Positions 42,179 through 51,678 are shown, numbered from the stretch's first letter. The stretch: 64,000 bases of DNA from Desulfopila sp. IMCC35008 (GCF_010646885.2 NZ_CP050700.1:4614501-4678500), one strand, 5' to 3'. The notes: generated from the sequence alone by a model not told the origin. Program-made: numbers and translations.

Positions 42179-42805
42179 TTATCTTTGTGACATAACCAGT
42201 TTCAGCGCAAGGGTCGCAAATACAGTTCCGGCAAGACAGTTCAGGACTTTACTGGCTTTCTCGGATTTAGCCAGAATCTCTCCAAATGTTCCGGCAAGCA
42301 TGCTGATAGCCCCGAAAATCAGGACAGCTGAAACAATAAATATCAACCCGAGTGCCAGCATCTGGGGAATTATGGGTCCATTGGCCGGATCAACAAACTG
42401 GGGCAGGAAGGCAAGGAAGAATATAGATACTTTCGGGTTGGTCACATTCATTATCACTCCACGCCTGTAGAGTTGTCCCATGCTCAACCTGTTAACTTTC
42501 GAGCTGCTTCCCGCTTCACCTCCCGCCTTAAAGGACATCCAGGCGAGATAAAGAAGATACGCGGCACCTATATATTTGAGAACAGTAAAGGCCACAATCG
42601 AGCTCTGAAAAATGGCGGCAACCCCAAAACTGACAGCTGCTGTATGTACTATGACTCCTGTGCAAAGACCTGCAGTAACAACCAGCCCAGCGCGGCTGCC
42701 ATGCTGAGCGGACTGAGCCAACACAAAGAGGTTATCAGGGCCGGGAGCAAGGGCAAGCAGGATTGATGTTGTGAAAAAGAGAATGACGACGTCAAGGGGC
42801 AACAT
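42179..42805 (-). CDS. LysE/RhtB-family amino-acid exporter
   Basis: A 208-residue inner-membrane protein with about six helices and the RhtB-type pattern LALAPGPDNLFVLAQSAQHGSRAGLVVTAGLCTGVIVHTAAVSFG near the N-terminus and FRRGVIMNVTNPKVSIFFLAFLPQFV-like sequence in the middle (here YRRGVIMNVTNPKVSIFFLAFLPQFVDP). It would export an amino acid such as homoserine or threonine. A terminator for the upstream transketolase separates it from that gene. Confidence 0.92.
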   Translation of the reverse strand: MLPLDVVILFFTTSILLALAPGPDNLFVLAQSAQHGSRAGLVVTAGLCTGVIVHTAAVSFGVAAIFQSSIVAFTVLKYIGAAYLLYLAWMSFKAGGEAGSSSKVNRLSMGQLYRRGVIMNVTNPKVSIFFLAFLPQFVDPANGPIIPQMLALGLIFIVSAVLIFGAISMLAGTFGEILAKSEKASKVLNCLAGTVFATLALKLVMSQR

Positions 42806-42820
42806 AACGAATACTCCACC

Positions 42821-42853
42821 AAAAAAGGCGGCACGGAATCATCCGGGCCGCCT
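42821..42853 (-). terminator. Intrinsic terminator after transketolase
   Basis: On the minus strand GGCGGC and GCCGCC pair around a 14-base loop and are followed by six T, 28 bases after the transketolase stop. The same stretch lies just before the LysE gene start. Confidence 0.85.
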
Positions 42854-42880
42854 TATATCTCAAAAACAATAATTGAACCT

Positions 42881-44770
42881 TCAGCCAATCAGGGAACGTA
42901 CCTTCGCTTTGATATCATCAGCGCCCATACCTTGGAAAGGAATCTGCTCACCCAGTCCACCCTGGCCAGGTTTGCTGGAACCCATCAAACCAAATTTCGG
43001 GGTAAAACCACGCTCGAGCAGCCAGGTACCAAAACGAACACCGAGACCGGTTTTGGAATTCTGGGTCTCAACGGTCAGGACAAAAGGTGAACCACCGATC
43101 CTGGCCATCATCTCCTCATCGACAACGTTTAAGGTCGGCTTATTGATGAGACCGACATCAATACCCTCGGCTTTCAGCTGTTCGACAACATCAAGACAAC
43201 GATAGAGCATCTCACCGTAACTTACGATATAGCCGGCCGTCCCTTCACGAACGACTTCATCCTTGCCGGGAATAAAGGTGTATCCGCCTTCAAACATCTT
43301 CTCACCATCGGTTCCAAGAATCCATGGTGTGGCAGAACGAGTTGAATACACAAAGCGCAATCCCTGATCATTGAAAACAGTGTGCAGGATCGCCCTGAGT
43401 TGAGCCGTATCGGCAGGGAAATAGAGTCGGGTATCGTCTCCTTCGGCCAGGGCATTATCGGCAAAGAAATTATTGATACCAAAATGGCAAGTATTGTCCG
43501 CCATATCATCGACACCGGAGTGCGAGAAATGCGCAATAACATTAGCCTTATTGAGGCGGGCCATGGTCACTTCAGAGATCACCATCTCCTGAAAGGCGGC
43601 AAATGTACCAAAAATACCCTGACGACCGGGCTCAGAACCAAATCCCGCTGCAACAGAGTAATTATTGCGCTCCATTATTCCGGCAGTCACGTATACTTCC
43701 GGATGATTCTTACGGATGTGATGCAGGCCGCAGGAACCTTCCAGGTCGGAGTCAACCACCAGGACCTTTTTCTCCTTCTCCTGCATTCCATCAAGAATGT
43801 CACAGACCACCTTGCCAAAATCGTCACGGCATTTCCCCATCTCCGGAGTGGACCCCAGGTAGGTCGGTTTGGTTTTCTCGACCTTGAAGGTTTCCAGCAC
43901 TTCTACCGCCTCTTTGTAGCCTTTGTCTTTTAAGTAAGAGACAGCCAGGTCCACCGGAATAACGTCATGTCCTTTGGGCAGTCCTTCGATTCCGGGAACA
44001 CCTATAGCCATCTTACGGCGGTTCACAAGTGCAACAGGTCCATCAGCAGCAAACGCCTTTTGTATCCTGCCAAAGAGTTCATCAAGGTTTTCTCCATCGC
44101 CGCTGTTGGTGGGAATCGCATGTCCCTCAAGGGTTTTCACCAGATCATACCCTTTCATATACTCAGTCGGATGTCCGGCGATAGTGACATCATTGTCGTC
44201 AAGAAGGAGCTTCACATTAAGATTTCTGGCCGCTGCATAACGGGCAGCTTCGGAATCGTCACCCTCCATCTGGGAACCGTCGGAGCCAAACATGACTACA
44301 ATTTTCTCCCGATCCGCTTCGGCAACACCATTAACATAACTCCACATGTGACCGAGCCGGCCGGATGAGAAAAACACCCCTGCCTCATCTTCGCGCTCCG
44401 GATGCCCGTAGTAGCCTTTGCCGAATTCACGGTAATGAAGCAGAGAGTCTTCCTGCTGGTAACCGTTCAGGACAGCCATCATATACTGGATGGCAACCCG
44501 ATGCCCTGCCTCATCGAAATAGACCGGATGAACCTTTTCACTCCCCTTCATGAAACCGTCCGCAATCAGCAACTCCGGTACGATATCGTAGGCACCACCG
44601 GTATGTCCGCCAAGTCCTTTGACGTTGGCCAGCGCCGTAAAAAATACCAGGCTGTCTCGTACAATCCTGATGTTTTCCTGTAAGGTGTCGCGTTGTTCTT
44701 CACTCATCTGCGACTGGTTGAGTTCAAACTTCAGCGGGGTGTAACCGCTCAGATCAATTGGGAATTGCAT
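42881..44770 (-). CDS. Transketolase-like enzyme (single chain)
   Basis: A 629-residue thiamine-diphosphate enzyme with the N-terminal active-site HTGGAYD (56-62), the cofactor motif GSDGSQMEGD...DDND (162-194), the pyrimidine-binding domain (from about 315) and the C-terminal domain (SYGEMLYRCLDVVEQLKAEGIDVGLINKPTLNVVDEE...). The TPP motif reads GSDG rather than the usual GDG, and the active-site loop differs from E. coli TktA, so a substrate other than the standard pentose phosphates is possible. It has a CCGGAGG ribosome site, its own terminator, and follows an IclR regulator on the same strand, which suggests substrate-induced expression. Confidence 0.82.
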   Translation of the reverse strand: MQFPIDLSGYTPLKFELNQSQMSEEQRDTLQENIRIVRDSLVFFTALANVKGLGGHTGGAYDIVPELLIADGFMKGSEKVHPVYFDEAGHRVAIQYMMAVLNGYQQEDSLLHYREFGKGYYGHPEREDEAGVFFSSGRLGHMWSYVNGVAEADREKIVVMFGSDGSQMEGDDSEAARYAAARNLNVKLLLDDNDVTIAGHPTEYMKGYDLVKTLEGHAIPTNSGDGENLDELFGRIQKAFAADGPVALVNRRKMAIGVPGIEGLPKGHDVIPVDLAVSYLKDKGYKEAVEVLETFKVEKTKPTYLGSTPEMGKCRDDFGKVVCDILDGMQEKEKKVLVVDSDLEGSCGLHHIRKNHPEVYVTAGIMERNNYSVAAGFGSEPGRQGIFGTFAAFQEMVISEVTMARLNKANVIAHFSHSGVDDMADNTCHFGINNFFADNALAEGDDTRLYFPADTAQLRAILHTVFNDQGLRFVYSTRSATPWILGTDGEKMFEGGYTFIPGKDEVVREGTAGYIVSYGEMLYRCLDVVEQLKAEGIDVGLINKPTLNVVDEEMMARIGGSPFVLTVETQNSKTGLGVRFGTWLLERGFTPKFGLMGSSKPGQGGLGEQIPFQGMGADDIKAKVRSLIG

Positions 44771-44820
44771 TTTTTCCTCCGGAAAATTGTGCAGGTATTA
44801 TGTAGTTACTACAAATAATA

Positions 44821-44852
44821 AGGGTATCGTCCCTACGGGATACCGATACCCT
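44821..44852 (-). terminator. Terminator after iclR
   Basis: AGGGTATCG and its complement CGATACCCT pair around a 14-base loop that itself contains a CCC/GGG pair; on the minus strand it is followed by TTATTATTT. It separates iclR from the transketolase gene. Confidence 0.6.
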
Positions 44853-44881
44853 CTCATATCAATTAAATAATTTTGAGACTA

Positions 44882-45655
44882 TTATAGCTTTTCGGGTGCA
44901 CCAAGTCTGTGGGAAAGCTCCTGGGCCATGTCGATTACCTTATTGGTAATGCCAAGCATCTGCTCATAGGAGTCAAGATCGGTGAGGGTTGAAACACTTA
45001 AGGCCGCACACACCTTACCCGCATTGTCCCGAACCGGAGCCGCAACACAGCGAACCATTTTCCAGTTTTCCTCATCATCAGTTGCCCAGCCGCGTTTCCG
45101 TACCTCTTCGAGGCTTGTCTTCACATCTTCAGGATTAACACGGGTATTGGGAGTCAGTTTTACTAAATCAACCTTTTTGAGGATGCTATCGATATCGCGA
45201 TCATTCTTCCATGCAAGGAGGACCTTACCCATGGCAGTTGAATGAACTCCCACACGTTTTCCAGCCCAGGTGTCAATAGATATCGATCCGTGGACATTTT
45301 CCTTGAGGAGATAAATAACCTCCGAACCATCCAGAATACCCAGATGAACCGTACGTTCCGTGGCCGTGGAGAGCTGTTTGACAAGCGGTCGGGCCTCCGT
45401 GGTAAGATCTATCTGGCCCGCAGCCTTCGAGCCAAGTTCAATCAATCGCAGGCCCAGGGTGTATTTGGCACTATCACCTATTTCCCGGATAAAACCGAGG
45501 GATTCCAGAGTAGAAATCGTCTTGTAAGTACTGCTCTTGGGATGCCCCAAGGTTGTGTGAATCTCTGTAAACGAAGCCTCGCCTCGCTGCAGGAGGAGTT
45601 CCAGGATCTCGTTTGCTTTAATAAGTGCCGAAACGGCATAAAATTTCTTTGGCAT
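44882..45655 (-). CDS. IclR-family transcriptional regulator
   Basis: A 257-residue regulator with the winged helix at 10-70 (SALIKANEILELLLQRGEASFTEIHTTLGHPKSSTYKTISTLESLGFI) and the IclR effector domain after it (LVKQLSTATERTVHLGILDGSEVIYLLKENVHG..., KVLLAWKNDRDID, RCVAAPVRDNAGKVCAALSVST). The natural target is the transketolase gene 110 bases downstream, or the upstream dpp operon. Confidence 0.9.
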   Translation of the reverse strand: MPKKFYAVSALIKANEILELLLQRGEASFTEIHTTLGHPKSSTYKTISTLESLGFIREIGDSAKYTLGLRLIELGSKAAGQIDLTTEARPLVKQLSTATERTVHLGILDGSEVIYLLKENVHGSISIDTWAGKRVGVHSTAMGKVLLAWKNDRDIDSILKKVDLVKLTPNTRVNPEDVKTSLEEVRKRGWATDDEENWKMVRCVAAPVRDNAGKVCAALSVSTLTDLDSYEQMLGITNKVIDMAQELSHRLGAPEKL

Positions 45656-46077
45656 AACTCACATCATCATTATTGCTTTGAATGTTCCACGGATACCGAT
45701 AGTGACATCTGCGGTTTCCCCCTTCAGTTGAGGCAGTTCAGCCCTACCCGATCAAGAGAGACACATATCGACGTGCCCTCTCACTCACTATTACTGAATG
45801 TAAGCCACCAGAATGGATGCGAACAACCCTGCAGGAGGAGTATAACGGTTTCAGCTAAGAAACCATGGGTAGAAAATGCTCAATCTTATAGTGGTTGTCA
45901 ATATAAATCCGACCATTTTTTACGATACGACGCACTTTTCCGGTGAAACGCCCCGGGCCGAAAAGAGAGAAGTCGAAGTTAAAAGAAGGTTACTTTGTGT
46001 TTAACCCACATTTCCCATACCTCTTATTCCTATTTACTGTATGGGAAATGTGGAAAAAAGTGATTCGGCTCCGGTTG
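45656..46077. other. 422-base gap with a long inverted repeat
   Basis: No gene is supported between iclR and the last gene of the dpp operon. A perfect 15-base inverted repeat with an 18-base spacer is at 46006-46053 (arm CCACATTTCCCATAC). It may form the 3-prime end of the dpp transcript, but neither side has a T-run. Confidence 0.5.
46006..46053. repeat. 15-base perfect inverted repeat after dppF
   Basis: The arms CCACATTTCCCATAC and GTATGGGAAATGTGG are separated by 18 bases. The hairpin begins 24 bases beyond the last dpp gene and could protect the mRNA from 3-prime decay. Confidence 0.65.
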
Positions 46078-47043
46078 CTATTGAGCAACATGACAAGCAA
46101 CATGGCTCTCGCCTATGAGGCGAATCATCGGCGAAGTCTGCTTACAGGTATCTATAACCCAGGGGCAACGCGGATGAAAAGTGCAGCCGGAAGGAGGATT
46201 CATCGGGGAGGGAAGTTCTCCACGCAGGACGATACGCTGTTTTTCCTTAAAGGGATCGGCCACCGGTGTGGCAGAGAGCAGCGCCTGGGTATATGGGTGC
46301 CTCGGGGTGCTGAAGAGGGTATCCCTGCTTCCGGACTCAACCGGCACACCCAAATACATAACCATAACCTCATCGGCAATATGGTGGACGACCGAGAGGT
46401 CGTGGCTGATAAAAAGATAGGCCAGGTTCAGCCGCTCCTGCAGTTCGGCCAGGAGGTTGAGAATCTGGGCCTGAATGGAGACATCGAGTGCAGACACAGG
46501 CTCGTCGAGCACCAGTATTTCAGGCTCCAGCATAAGTGCACGGGCAACTGCAATACGCTGACGCTGACCACCTGAAAACATGTGCGGATAACGGTCGTAA
46601 TGCTCAGGACGCAGTCCCACCAGATCAAGTATGTCCCTGGCCGCTTTTTCCCTCTCGGCCTTTGACTGGTCGGTATTCACCAGTAGCGGCTCTTCCAGGG
46701 CATGGCCAATTTTCTGCCGTGGATTAAGGGACCCATACGGATCCTGAAAAACAATCTGCACCTTGGAATGAAATTGCCTGCGGATATTGTGATCCGTGGT
46801 AGACAGATCCTGTCCCTTAATTTTCAGCAGGCCGGAGGTTGGCTCCTCAATCAATGTCACCAGGCGCGCTAAAGTTGACTTGCCGCAACCGGATTCACCA
46901 ACCACCGCAAGTGTCTTCCCTTTTTCGAGAGTAAAGGTTGCACCATCAAGCGCCTTTACCACCGCCGGGGATTTAAAGGTGCCGCGGCTCACCTCATAGT
47001 GGCGGGTCAAATCTTCTGCTTCGAGTACAATTTCTGGCTTCAT
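46078..47043 (-). CDS. Peptide ABC transporter ATP-binding protein (DppF/OppF type)
   Basis: A 321-residue ATPase: Walker A GESGCGKST, signature FSGGQRQRIAVARALMLEPEILVLDEPVSALDVS, H-loop ISHDLSVV, and the C-terminal oligopeptide-ABC extension with CTFHPRCPWVIDTCKQ, which in this family binds an iron-sulfur cluster or zinc. N-terminus DLTRHYEVSRG is typical of DppF. Last gene of the dpp operon, four bases after dppD. Confidence 0.93.
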   Translation of the reverse strand: MKPEIVLEAEDLTRHYEVSRGTFKSPAVVKALDGATFTLEKGKTLAVVGESGCGKSTLARLVTLIEEPTSGLLKIKGQDLSTTDHNIRRQFHSKVQIVFQDPYGSLNPRQKIGHALEEPLLVNTDQSKAEREKAARDILDLVGLRPEHYDRYPHMFSGGQRQRIAVARALMLEPEILVLDEPVSALDVSIQAQILNLLAELQERLNLAYLFISHDLSVVHHIADEVMVMYLGVPVESGSRDTLFSTPRHPYTQALLSATPVADPFKEKQRIVLRGELPSPMNPPSGCTFHPRCPWVIDTCKQTSPMIRLIGESHVACHVAQ

Positions 47044-47046
47044 CTG

Positions 47047-48042
47047 TTACACCTCCTGATCCTCGGGATATCCGGTTGGCCTTCCTTGCAGTAAAGGATA
47101 GTGGCAGAGAGCCCTGCCCATATCCATGGAGGCGGGACGTGGCTCTATATCCCTGCACCGGGAAGTCGCAAACTTGCATCGAGGGGAAAAAAGACATCCA
47201 TCGGGCCGGTCAAACTGCCCTGGAACAACACCTGGAATAGAGGGTAACAGGCGCGATCCGGAACGCTCGGGAAGCGAAGCGAGCAATGCATCGGTGTACG
47301 GATGATGGGGATTGGTAAACAATCCTTTCACGTCCTGTTTTTCCACCTGCTGCCCCGCGTACTGGACTACGACCCGTTCCGCCGTCTCTGCCACAACACC
47401 CATATCGTGGGTAATAAGGATAAGCGCCATATCCTTTTCCTGCTGCAGTTTAAGGAGCAAATCAAGAATCTGGGCCTGGATTGTCACATCAAGTGCCGTT
47501 GTCGGCTCATCGGCGATAAGAAGCCGGGGATTGCAGCTGATGGCCATGGCAATCATGACCCTCTGGCTCATACCGCCGGAGAGCTGGTGAGGAAATGCGG
47601 ATAAACGTTTTTTCGGCTCAGGAATGCCCACCAGCTCCAGCAATTCAAGTGCCCGCTGGTTCCGTTCTCGGCGTCCCATTCCCATATGCACCTTCAATGA
47701 TTCCGTCAGCTGGAACCCGACGGTAAAGCAGGGATTGAGACTGGTCATCGGTTCCTGGAAAATCATGGTAATCTCGGAACCGATGATTGATCGGCGTTCC
47801 TTTTTACTCATGGTCAGCATGTCCCGGTTATCGAACCGGAGCACATCCGCAGTAATGGTGGCCGTCCATGGCAACAAACCCATAAGCGCCAGCATGGCAA
47901 CCGATTTCCCGGATCCGGATTCACCCACTATGGAAACAATGTCAGCCGGTTCAACATTTAAGGTAACCCCGTCCACGGCCTTCAGCATTCCGCCCCCGGT
48001 CTGGAAGGTTACGCACAAATTATCAATTTCTAGTAATGACAT
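47047..48042 (-). CDS. Peptide ABC transporter ATP-binding protein (DppD/OppD type)
   Basis: A 331-residue ATPase partner of DppF: Walker A GESGSGKSV, signature LSGGMSQRVMIAMAISCNPRLLIADEPTTALDVT, H-loop ITHDMGVV, and the cysteine-containing end CLFSPRCKFATSRCRDIEP. The last residues of this protein and start of dppF are separated by four bases. Together they energise peptide uptake. Confidence 0.93.
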   Translation of the reverse strand: MSLLEIDNLCVTFQTGGGMLKAVDGVTLNVEPADIVSIVGESGSGKSVAMLALMGLLPWTATITADVLRFDNRDMLTMSKKERRSIIGSEITMIFQEPMTSLNPCFTVGFQLTESLKVHMGMGRRERNQRALELLELVGIPEPKKRLSAFPHQLSGGMSQRVMIAMAISCNPRLLIADEPTTALDVTIQAQILDLLLKLQQEKDMALILITHDMGVVAETAERVVVQYAGQQVEKQDVKGLFTNPHHPYTDALLASLPERSGSRLLPSIPGVVPGQFDRPDGCLFSPRCKFATSRCRDIEPRPASMDMGRALCHYPLLQGRPTGYPEDQEV

Positions 48043-48046
48043 CTTA

Positions 48047-48958
48047 TTACGACCGTTTTAATTTCGGATCCAAGGCATCACGAAGCCCGTCGCCCATCAG
48101 GTTGATAGCCAGCACTGTCAACAATATCGAAATACCTGGGAAAGTCACCACCCACCAGGCTCGCAGGATAAATTCCCGGGCCTCGGCAAGCATCGTGCCC
48201 CACTCAGGAGTCGGAGGTTGTGCCCCCATACCCAGGAATCCAAGAGCTGCTGCATCGAGAATTGCTGTGGAAAAGCTCAGTGCGGCCTGAACAATCAGTG
48301 GGGCCATACAGTTTGGCAGCACCGTCACAAACATGAGGCGTAATCGCCTCACCCCGATTACCTGTGCCGCCGTAACGTAATCTTTTGTCATTTCACCCAT
48401 GACCGCCGCTCTGGTCAGTCGCACGTAATGTGGCTGCTGGACGATAGCGATGGCGATCATGGCATTGATAAGACTCGGCCCCAATAGAGCCACCAGCACC
48501 AATGCCAGCAACAGACTGGGAAAAGCGAGGACCACATCCATGAGTCGCATTATAATCGTATCGACCCGGCCACGAAAAAAACCAGCACAGAGACCGAGAA
48601 AGATACCGACGAAAAGGGAAACCGAGACCACGATGCAACCGATAAAGAGGGAGTATCTCGAGCCATGAATCAAACGTGACAACATATCCCGGCCCACGGC
48701 ATCGGTACCGAGCAGGAATTTGGTCGATCCACCGTCCTGCCAGAACGGTGGTTGTAAAAAGGCATCCCGGAACTGCTCGTTCGGGGCATGGGGGGCAATG
48801 ACATTGGCAAACACCGCAATCAGCACGATGAAGACAAAAAATACCAAACCAATGACCGCTCCCCTGTTTTCACTGAAATAGTACCAGAACTCGGTAAGCA
48901 GGGCCATACGGCCAGTCTGTCTGGTATCCATATCCTGAATGATTGATGCTTCTGACAT
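48047..48958 (-). CDS. Peptide ABC transporter permease (DppC type)
   Basis: A 303-residue permease: N-terminal OppC segment (ALLTEFWYYFSENRGAVIGLVFFVFIVLIAVFANVIAPHAPNEQF), TDAVGRDMLSRLIHGSRYSLFIG and the coupling loop TAAQVIGVRRLRLMFVTVLPNCMAPLIV. Two bases separate its start from the dppB stop, and four bases its stop from dppD. Confidence 0.93.
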   Translation of the reverse strand: MSEASIIQDMDTRQTGRMALLTEFWYYFSENRGAVIGLVFFVFIVLIAVFANVIAPHAPNEQFRDAFLQPPFWQDGGSTKFLLGTDAVGRDMLSRLIHGSRYSLFIGCIVVSVSLFVGIFLGLCAGFFRGRVDTIIMRLMDVVLAFPSLLLALVLVALLGPSLINAMIAIAIVQQPHYVRLTRAAVMGEMTKDYVTAAQVIGVRRLRLMFVTVLPNCMAPLIVQAALSFSTAILDAAALGFLGMGAQPPTPEWGTMLAEAREFILRAWWVVTFPGISILLTVLAINLMGDGLRDALDPKLKRS

Positions 48959-48960
48959 AT

Positions 48961-49971
48961 CTAATCCGTGTGTCGAATTTGTGGGTTGATCAGGCCGTAC
49001 ATCAGGTCGACCAGGAGATTGACAATCATTACGATCGCGGCAATAAGCAACAGGCCGCCCTGGACAGAGGGGTAATCGCGCCGGAAGATGGAATCAACCA
49101 TCCACTTGCCGATTCCCGGCCAGGAAAAGATCGTCTCGGTCAGGATCGCACCGGCAAACAACACACCCACCTGCAGACCAATAACGGTAATTACCGGAAT
49201 CATGGCGTTTCGCAGGGCGTGCAGACCGATAACGCGACCGGTACCGAGCCCCTTCGCCCTTGCGGTCCGGACATAATCCTCACTCAATACCTCAAGCATG
49301 GCGGACCTGGTCTGGCGGGCGATAACAGCAAGCGGAATCGTTGCCAGCACAACAGATGGCAGGATCAGGTGGGAAAGTGCGGACCTGAAAGCCCCCGCTT
49401 CACCGGACAGCAGGCTGTCGATCAACATGAATCCGGTAACCGGCTCAAAGAAATAGAGCAGGGAGATACGACCGGAAACCGGTGTCCACCCCAGGATACC
49501 TGAAAACAAAATGATAAGCAGAAGCCCCCACCAGAAGATCGGCATGGAATACCCTGTCAATGCCCCAGTCATCACCGTGTGATCAAAAACCGACCCCCGC
49601 CTCGTAGCCGCAATCATGCCTGCGGGAAGACCGAGAAACACAGCAATGATAATGGCGCAAAAAGAAAGCTCCATCGTTGCCGGGAAGAGAGTGAAAAACT
49701 CATCAACAACCGGTTTCTTTGTGATGATGGAATTGCCTAGATCGCCATGGAGAAGATCCACGACATAATCGCCGTATTGCTCCCATATGGGCCGATCAAA
49801 GCCAAACTGCTTCATCATCTCGGCGTGCCGTTCCTCAGACATGCCGCGCTCACCAGCCATCAGCAACACAGGGTCACCGGGCAGCATCCTGATAAAGGTG
49901 AACGCCACCAGCGTTACCCCAAAAAAAGTCGGCAGGAGTATGCCCAGTTTACGTAATAGATATGTCAGCAT
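48961..49971 (-). CDS. Peptide ABC transporter permease (DppB type)
   Basis: A 336-residue permease with the DppB N-terminus LRKLGILLPTFFGVTLVAFTFIRMLPGDPVLLMAGERG and the coupling loop YVRTARAKGLGTGRVIGLHALRNAMIPVITVIG. It forms the membrane channel with DppC. It starts about 108 bases after the dppA stop, beyond a strong terminator-like hairpin. Confidence 0.93.
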   Translation of the reverse strand: MLTYLLRKLGILLPTFFGVTLVAFTFIRMLPGDPVLLMAGERGMSEERHAEMMKQFGFDRPIWEQYGDYVVDLLHGDLGNSIITKKPVVDEFFTLFPATMELSFCAIIIAVFLGLPAGMIAATRRGSVFDHTVMTGALTGYSMPIFWWGLLLIILFSGILGWTPVSGRISLLYFFEPVTGFMLIDSLLSGEAGAFRSALSHLILPSVVLATIPLAVIARQTRSAMLEVLSEDYVRTARAKGLGTGRVIGLHALRNAMIPVITVIGLQVGVLFAGAILTETIFSWPGIGKWMVDSIFRRDYPSVQGGLLLIAAIVMIVNLLVDLMYGLINPQIRHTD

Positions 49972-50031
49972 CGGAATTTACTTCGTTTCGGATGAGATCC
50001 AACTAGAGGATACATGTGAAAATACGTAAAA

Positions 50032-50063
50032 AGGCCGGATGACCTTATAAGGTCATCCGGCCT
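50032..50063 (-). terminator. Hairpin between dppA and dppB, partial terminator
   Basis: AGGCCGGATGACC and its exact complement pair around TTATAA, followed on the minus strand by TTTTTACG. A strong terminator inside the operon: it should let most transcripts end after dppA, giving excess binding protein, while read-through makes the membrane subunits. Confidence 0.85.
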
Positions 50064-50079
50064 GAAGAGCCTGAGGCAA

Positions 50080-51678
50080 TTACTTCAGGTCAACACCATA
50101 AAAGATATGGCCGCCGAAAGGATCGATTTTGTAATCGACAACTTCCTTGCGAACCGGCTCAAATACAACAGAGTGAGCGATGGTTCCCCAGGGAGCCTGC
50201 TCTTTGAAGACAACCTGTGCCTCTTCATAGAGCTTGGTGCGCTCTGCAGGATCGGAGGTCACTTTTGCTTTCTGGATCAGATCCTCAAACGGCTTGTAGC
50301 ACCACTGGGCGCGGTTTGCACCACCAACGGCATCGCAACCAAGGAGAACTGCCAGGAAGTTATCTGGATCACCGTTATCACCGGTCCAACCGAGCAATAC
50401 GGCACCATCGCGATTTTCGTCCTTGCTGCGCTTAAGGTACTCACCCCATTCGTAGGAAACAACATCAGCCTTGACGCCGACAGCTGCCCAGTCTGCCTGG
50501 ATCAGTTCAGCCATACGACGGGCGTTCGGGTTGTACGGACGCTGTACAGGCATTGCCCAGATCTTGGTGGTCAAATCTTTTACACCCGCATCTTCCAACA
50601 TCTTCTTGGCAGCTGCCGGATCGTAGGTGTCATCCTGTACTGCATCGTTATAAGACCAGATGGTTGGAGGAATCGGGTTTTTGGCAACTTTACCGGCACC
50701 CTGGAAAACGGCATCCAGGATAGCTTCCTTGTTGATCGCCTTATTCAACGCCTTCCGAACTTCAGGTTTGTCGAATGGAGCCATTTTGGTGTTGTAAGCC
50801 AGGTAGCCAACGTTGAGACCCTCTTTCTGCATCAGGTTGATTGCAGGATCTTTGGACATTGCTTCGAGATCTGCCGGATTCGGGTACGGCATAACGTGGC
50901 ACTCACCAGCCTTCAGCTTCTGATAACGAACAGAAGGATCCGGGGTGATGGCAAAAACGAGGTTATCGATTGCTGCTTTTCCAGCCCAGTAATCGGGGTG
51001 AGCCTTGTAGCGGATAACAGCATCCTTCTGGTATGCAACCAACTGAAAAGGTCCGGTACCGACGATTTCCTGGTCAAATGCATCAGGAGTTCCTGCTTTC
51101 ATCATCTGATCGGCATATTCTGCAGAAACGATAGATGCAAAATCCATAGCCAGGTTGGCCAGCATTGGGGCTTCCGGCTTGGTCAGGACAAACTGGACAG
51201 TGTAGTCGTCCACTTTCTTGATTTCCTTGATCAGAGAAGGCATCCCCATTCCGTCAAAATACTCGTAAGAGCCACCGGATATCTTATGGTATGGATGCTC
51301 TTTGTCATACTGACGCATGAAGCTGAACACAACGTCATCCGCATTGAAATCACGGCCCGGGGTGAACTTCTTGGTGGTATGGAACTTCACACCTTTTCTC
51401 AGGTGAAAGGTGTAGTTCATACCGTCCTCGGAAATATCCCAGCTTTCAGCCAGCCCGGGAATGATGGTGGTGGATCCGCGCTCGAATTCAACAAGCTTGT
51501 TGAACACCTGCCTTGAAGAAGCGTCAAAGGTTGTTCCGGCAGTATACAGTGAAGGGTTGAAACCTTCCGGACTACCTTCAGAGCAATAGACAAGTGTCTT
51601 CGCCTGGGCACCGAACGCAGTCATGGTCAACAGTGATACACCGCAGAACGCTGCAAACAGTTTTGATCGTCTACTCAT
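50080..51678 (-). CDS. Peptide ABC transporter substrate-binding protein (DppA type)
   Basis: A 532-residue periplasmic protein of the SBP_bac_5 family, with a signal peptide (ending near TAFGAQA). It matches E. coli DppA in pattern: TLVYCSEGSPEGFNPSLYTAGTTFDASSRQVFNKLVEFERGST, LRKGVKFHTTKKFTPGRDFNADDVVFSF, ETFDQEIVGTGPFQL-like (here AFDQEIVGTGPFQLV) and LLGWTGDNGDPDNFLAVLLGCDAVGGANRAQWCYKPFEDLIQKA. Two cysteines in the latter segment are also in DppA. First gene of the operon, with a GAGGA ribosome site and a promoter at 51794-51821. Ligand: dipeptides or similar (heme/aminolevulinate possible). Confidence 0.93.
   Translation of the reverse strand: MSRRSKLFAAFCGVSLLTMTAFGAQAKTLVYCSEGSPEGFNPSLYTAGTTFDASSRQVFNKLVEFERGSTTIIPGLAESWDISEDGMNYTFHLRKGVKFHTTKKFTPGRDFNADDVVFSFMRQYDKEHPYHKISGGSYEYFDGMGMPSLIKEIKKVDDYTVQFVLTKPEAPMLANLAMDFASIVSAEYADQMMKAGTPDAFDQEIVGTGPFQLVAYQKDAVIRYKAHPDYWAGKAAIDNLVFAITPDPSVRYQKLKAGECHVMPYPNPADLEAMSKDPAINLMQKEGLNVGYLAYNTKMAPFDKPEVRKALNKAINKEAILDAVFQGAGKVAKNPIPPTIWSYNDAVQDDTYDPAAAKKMLEDAGVKDLTTKIWAMPVQRPYNPNARRMAELIQADWAAVGVKADVVSYEWGEYLKRSKDENRDGAVLLGWTGDNGDPDNFLAVLLGCDAVGGANRAQWCYKPFEDLIQKAKVTSDPAERTKLYEEAQVVFKEQAPWGTIAHSVVFEPVRKEVVDYKIDPFGGHIFYGVDLK

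Noticed and set aside
45242..45946. 234-codon plus-strand frame
   Set aside because: It mostly lies antisense to iclR and runs into the gap; no ribosome site or family motif.
50107..51516. 469-codon open frame on the plus strand
   Set aside because: Antisense to dppA; the composition is a mirror of that gene.
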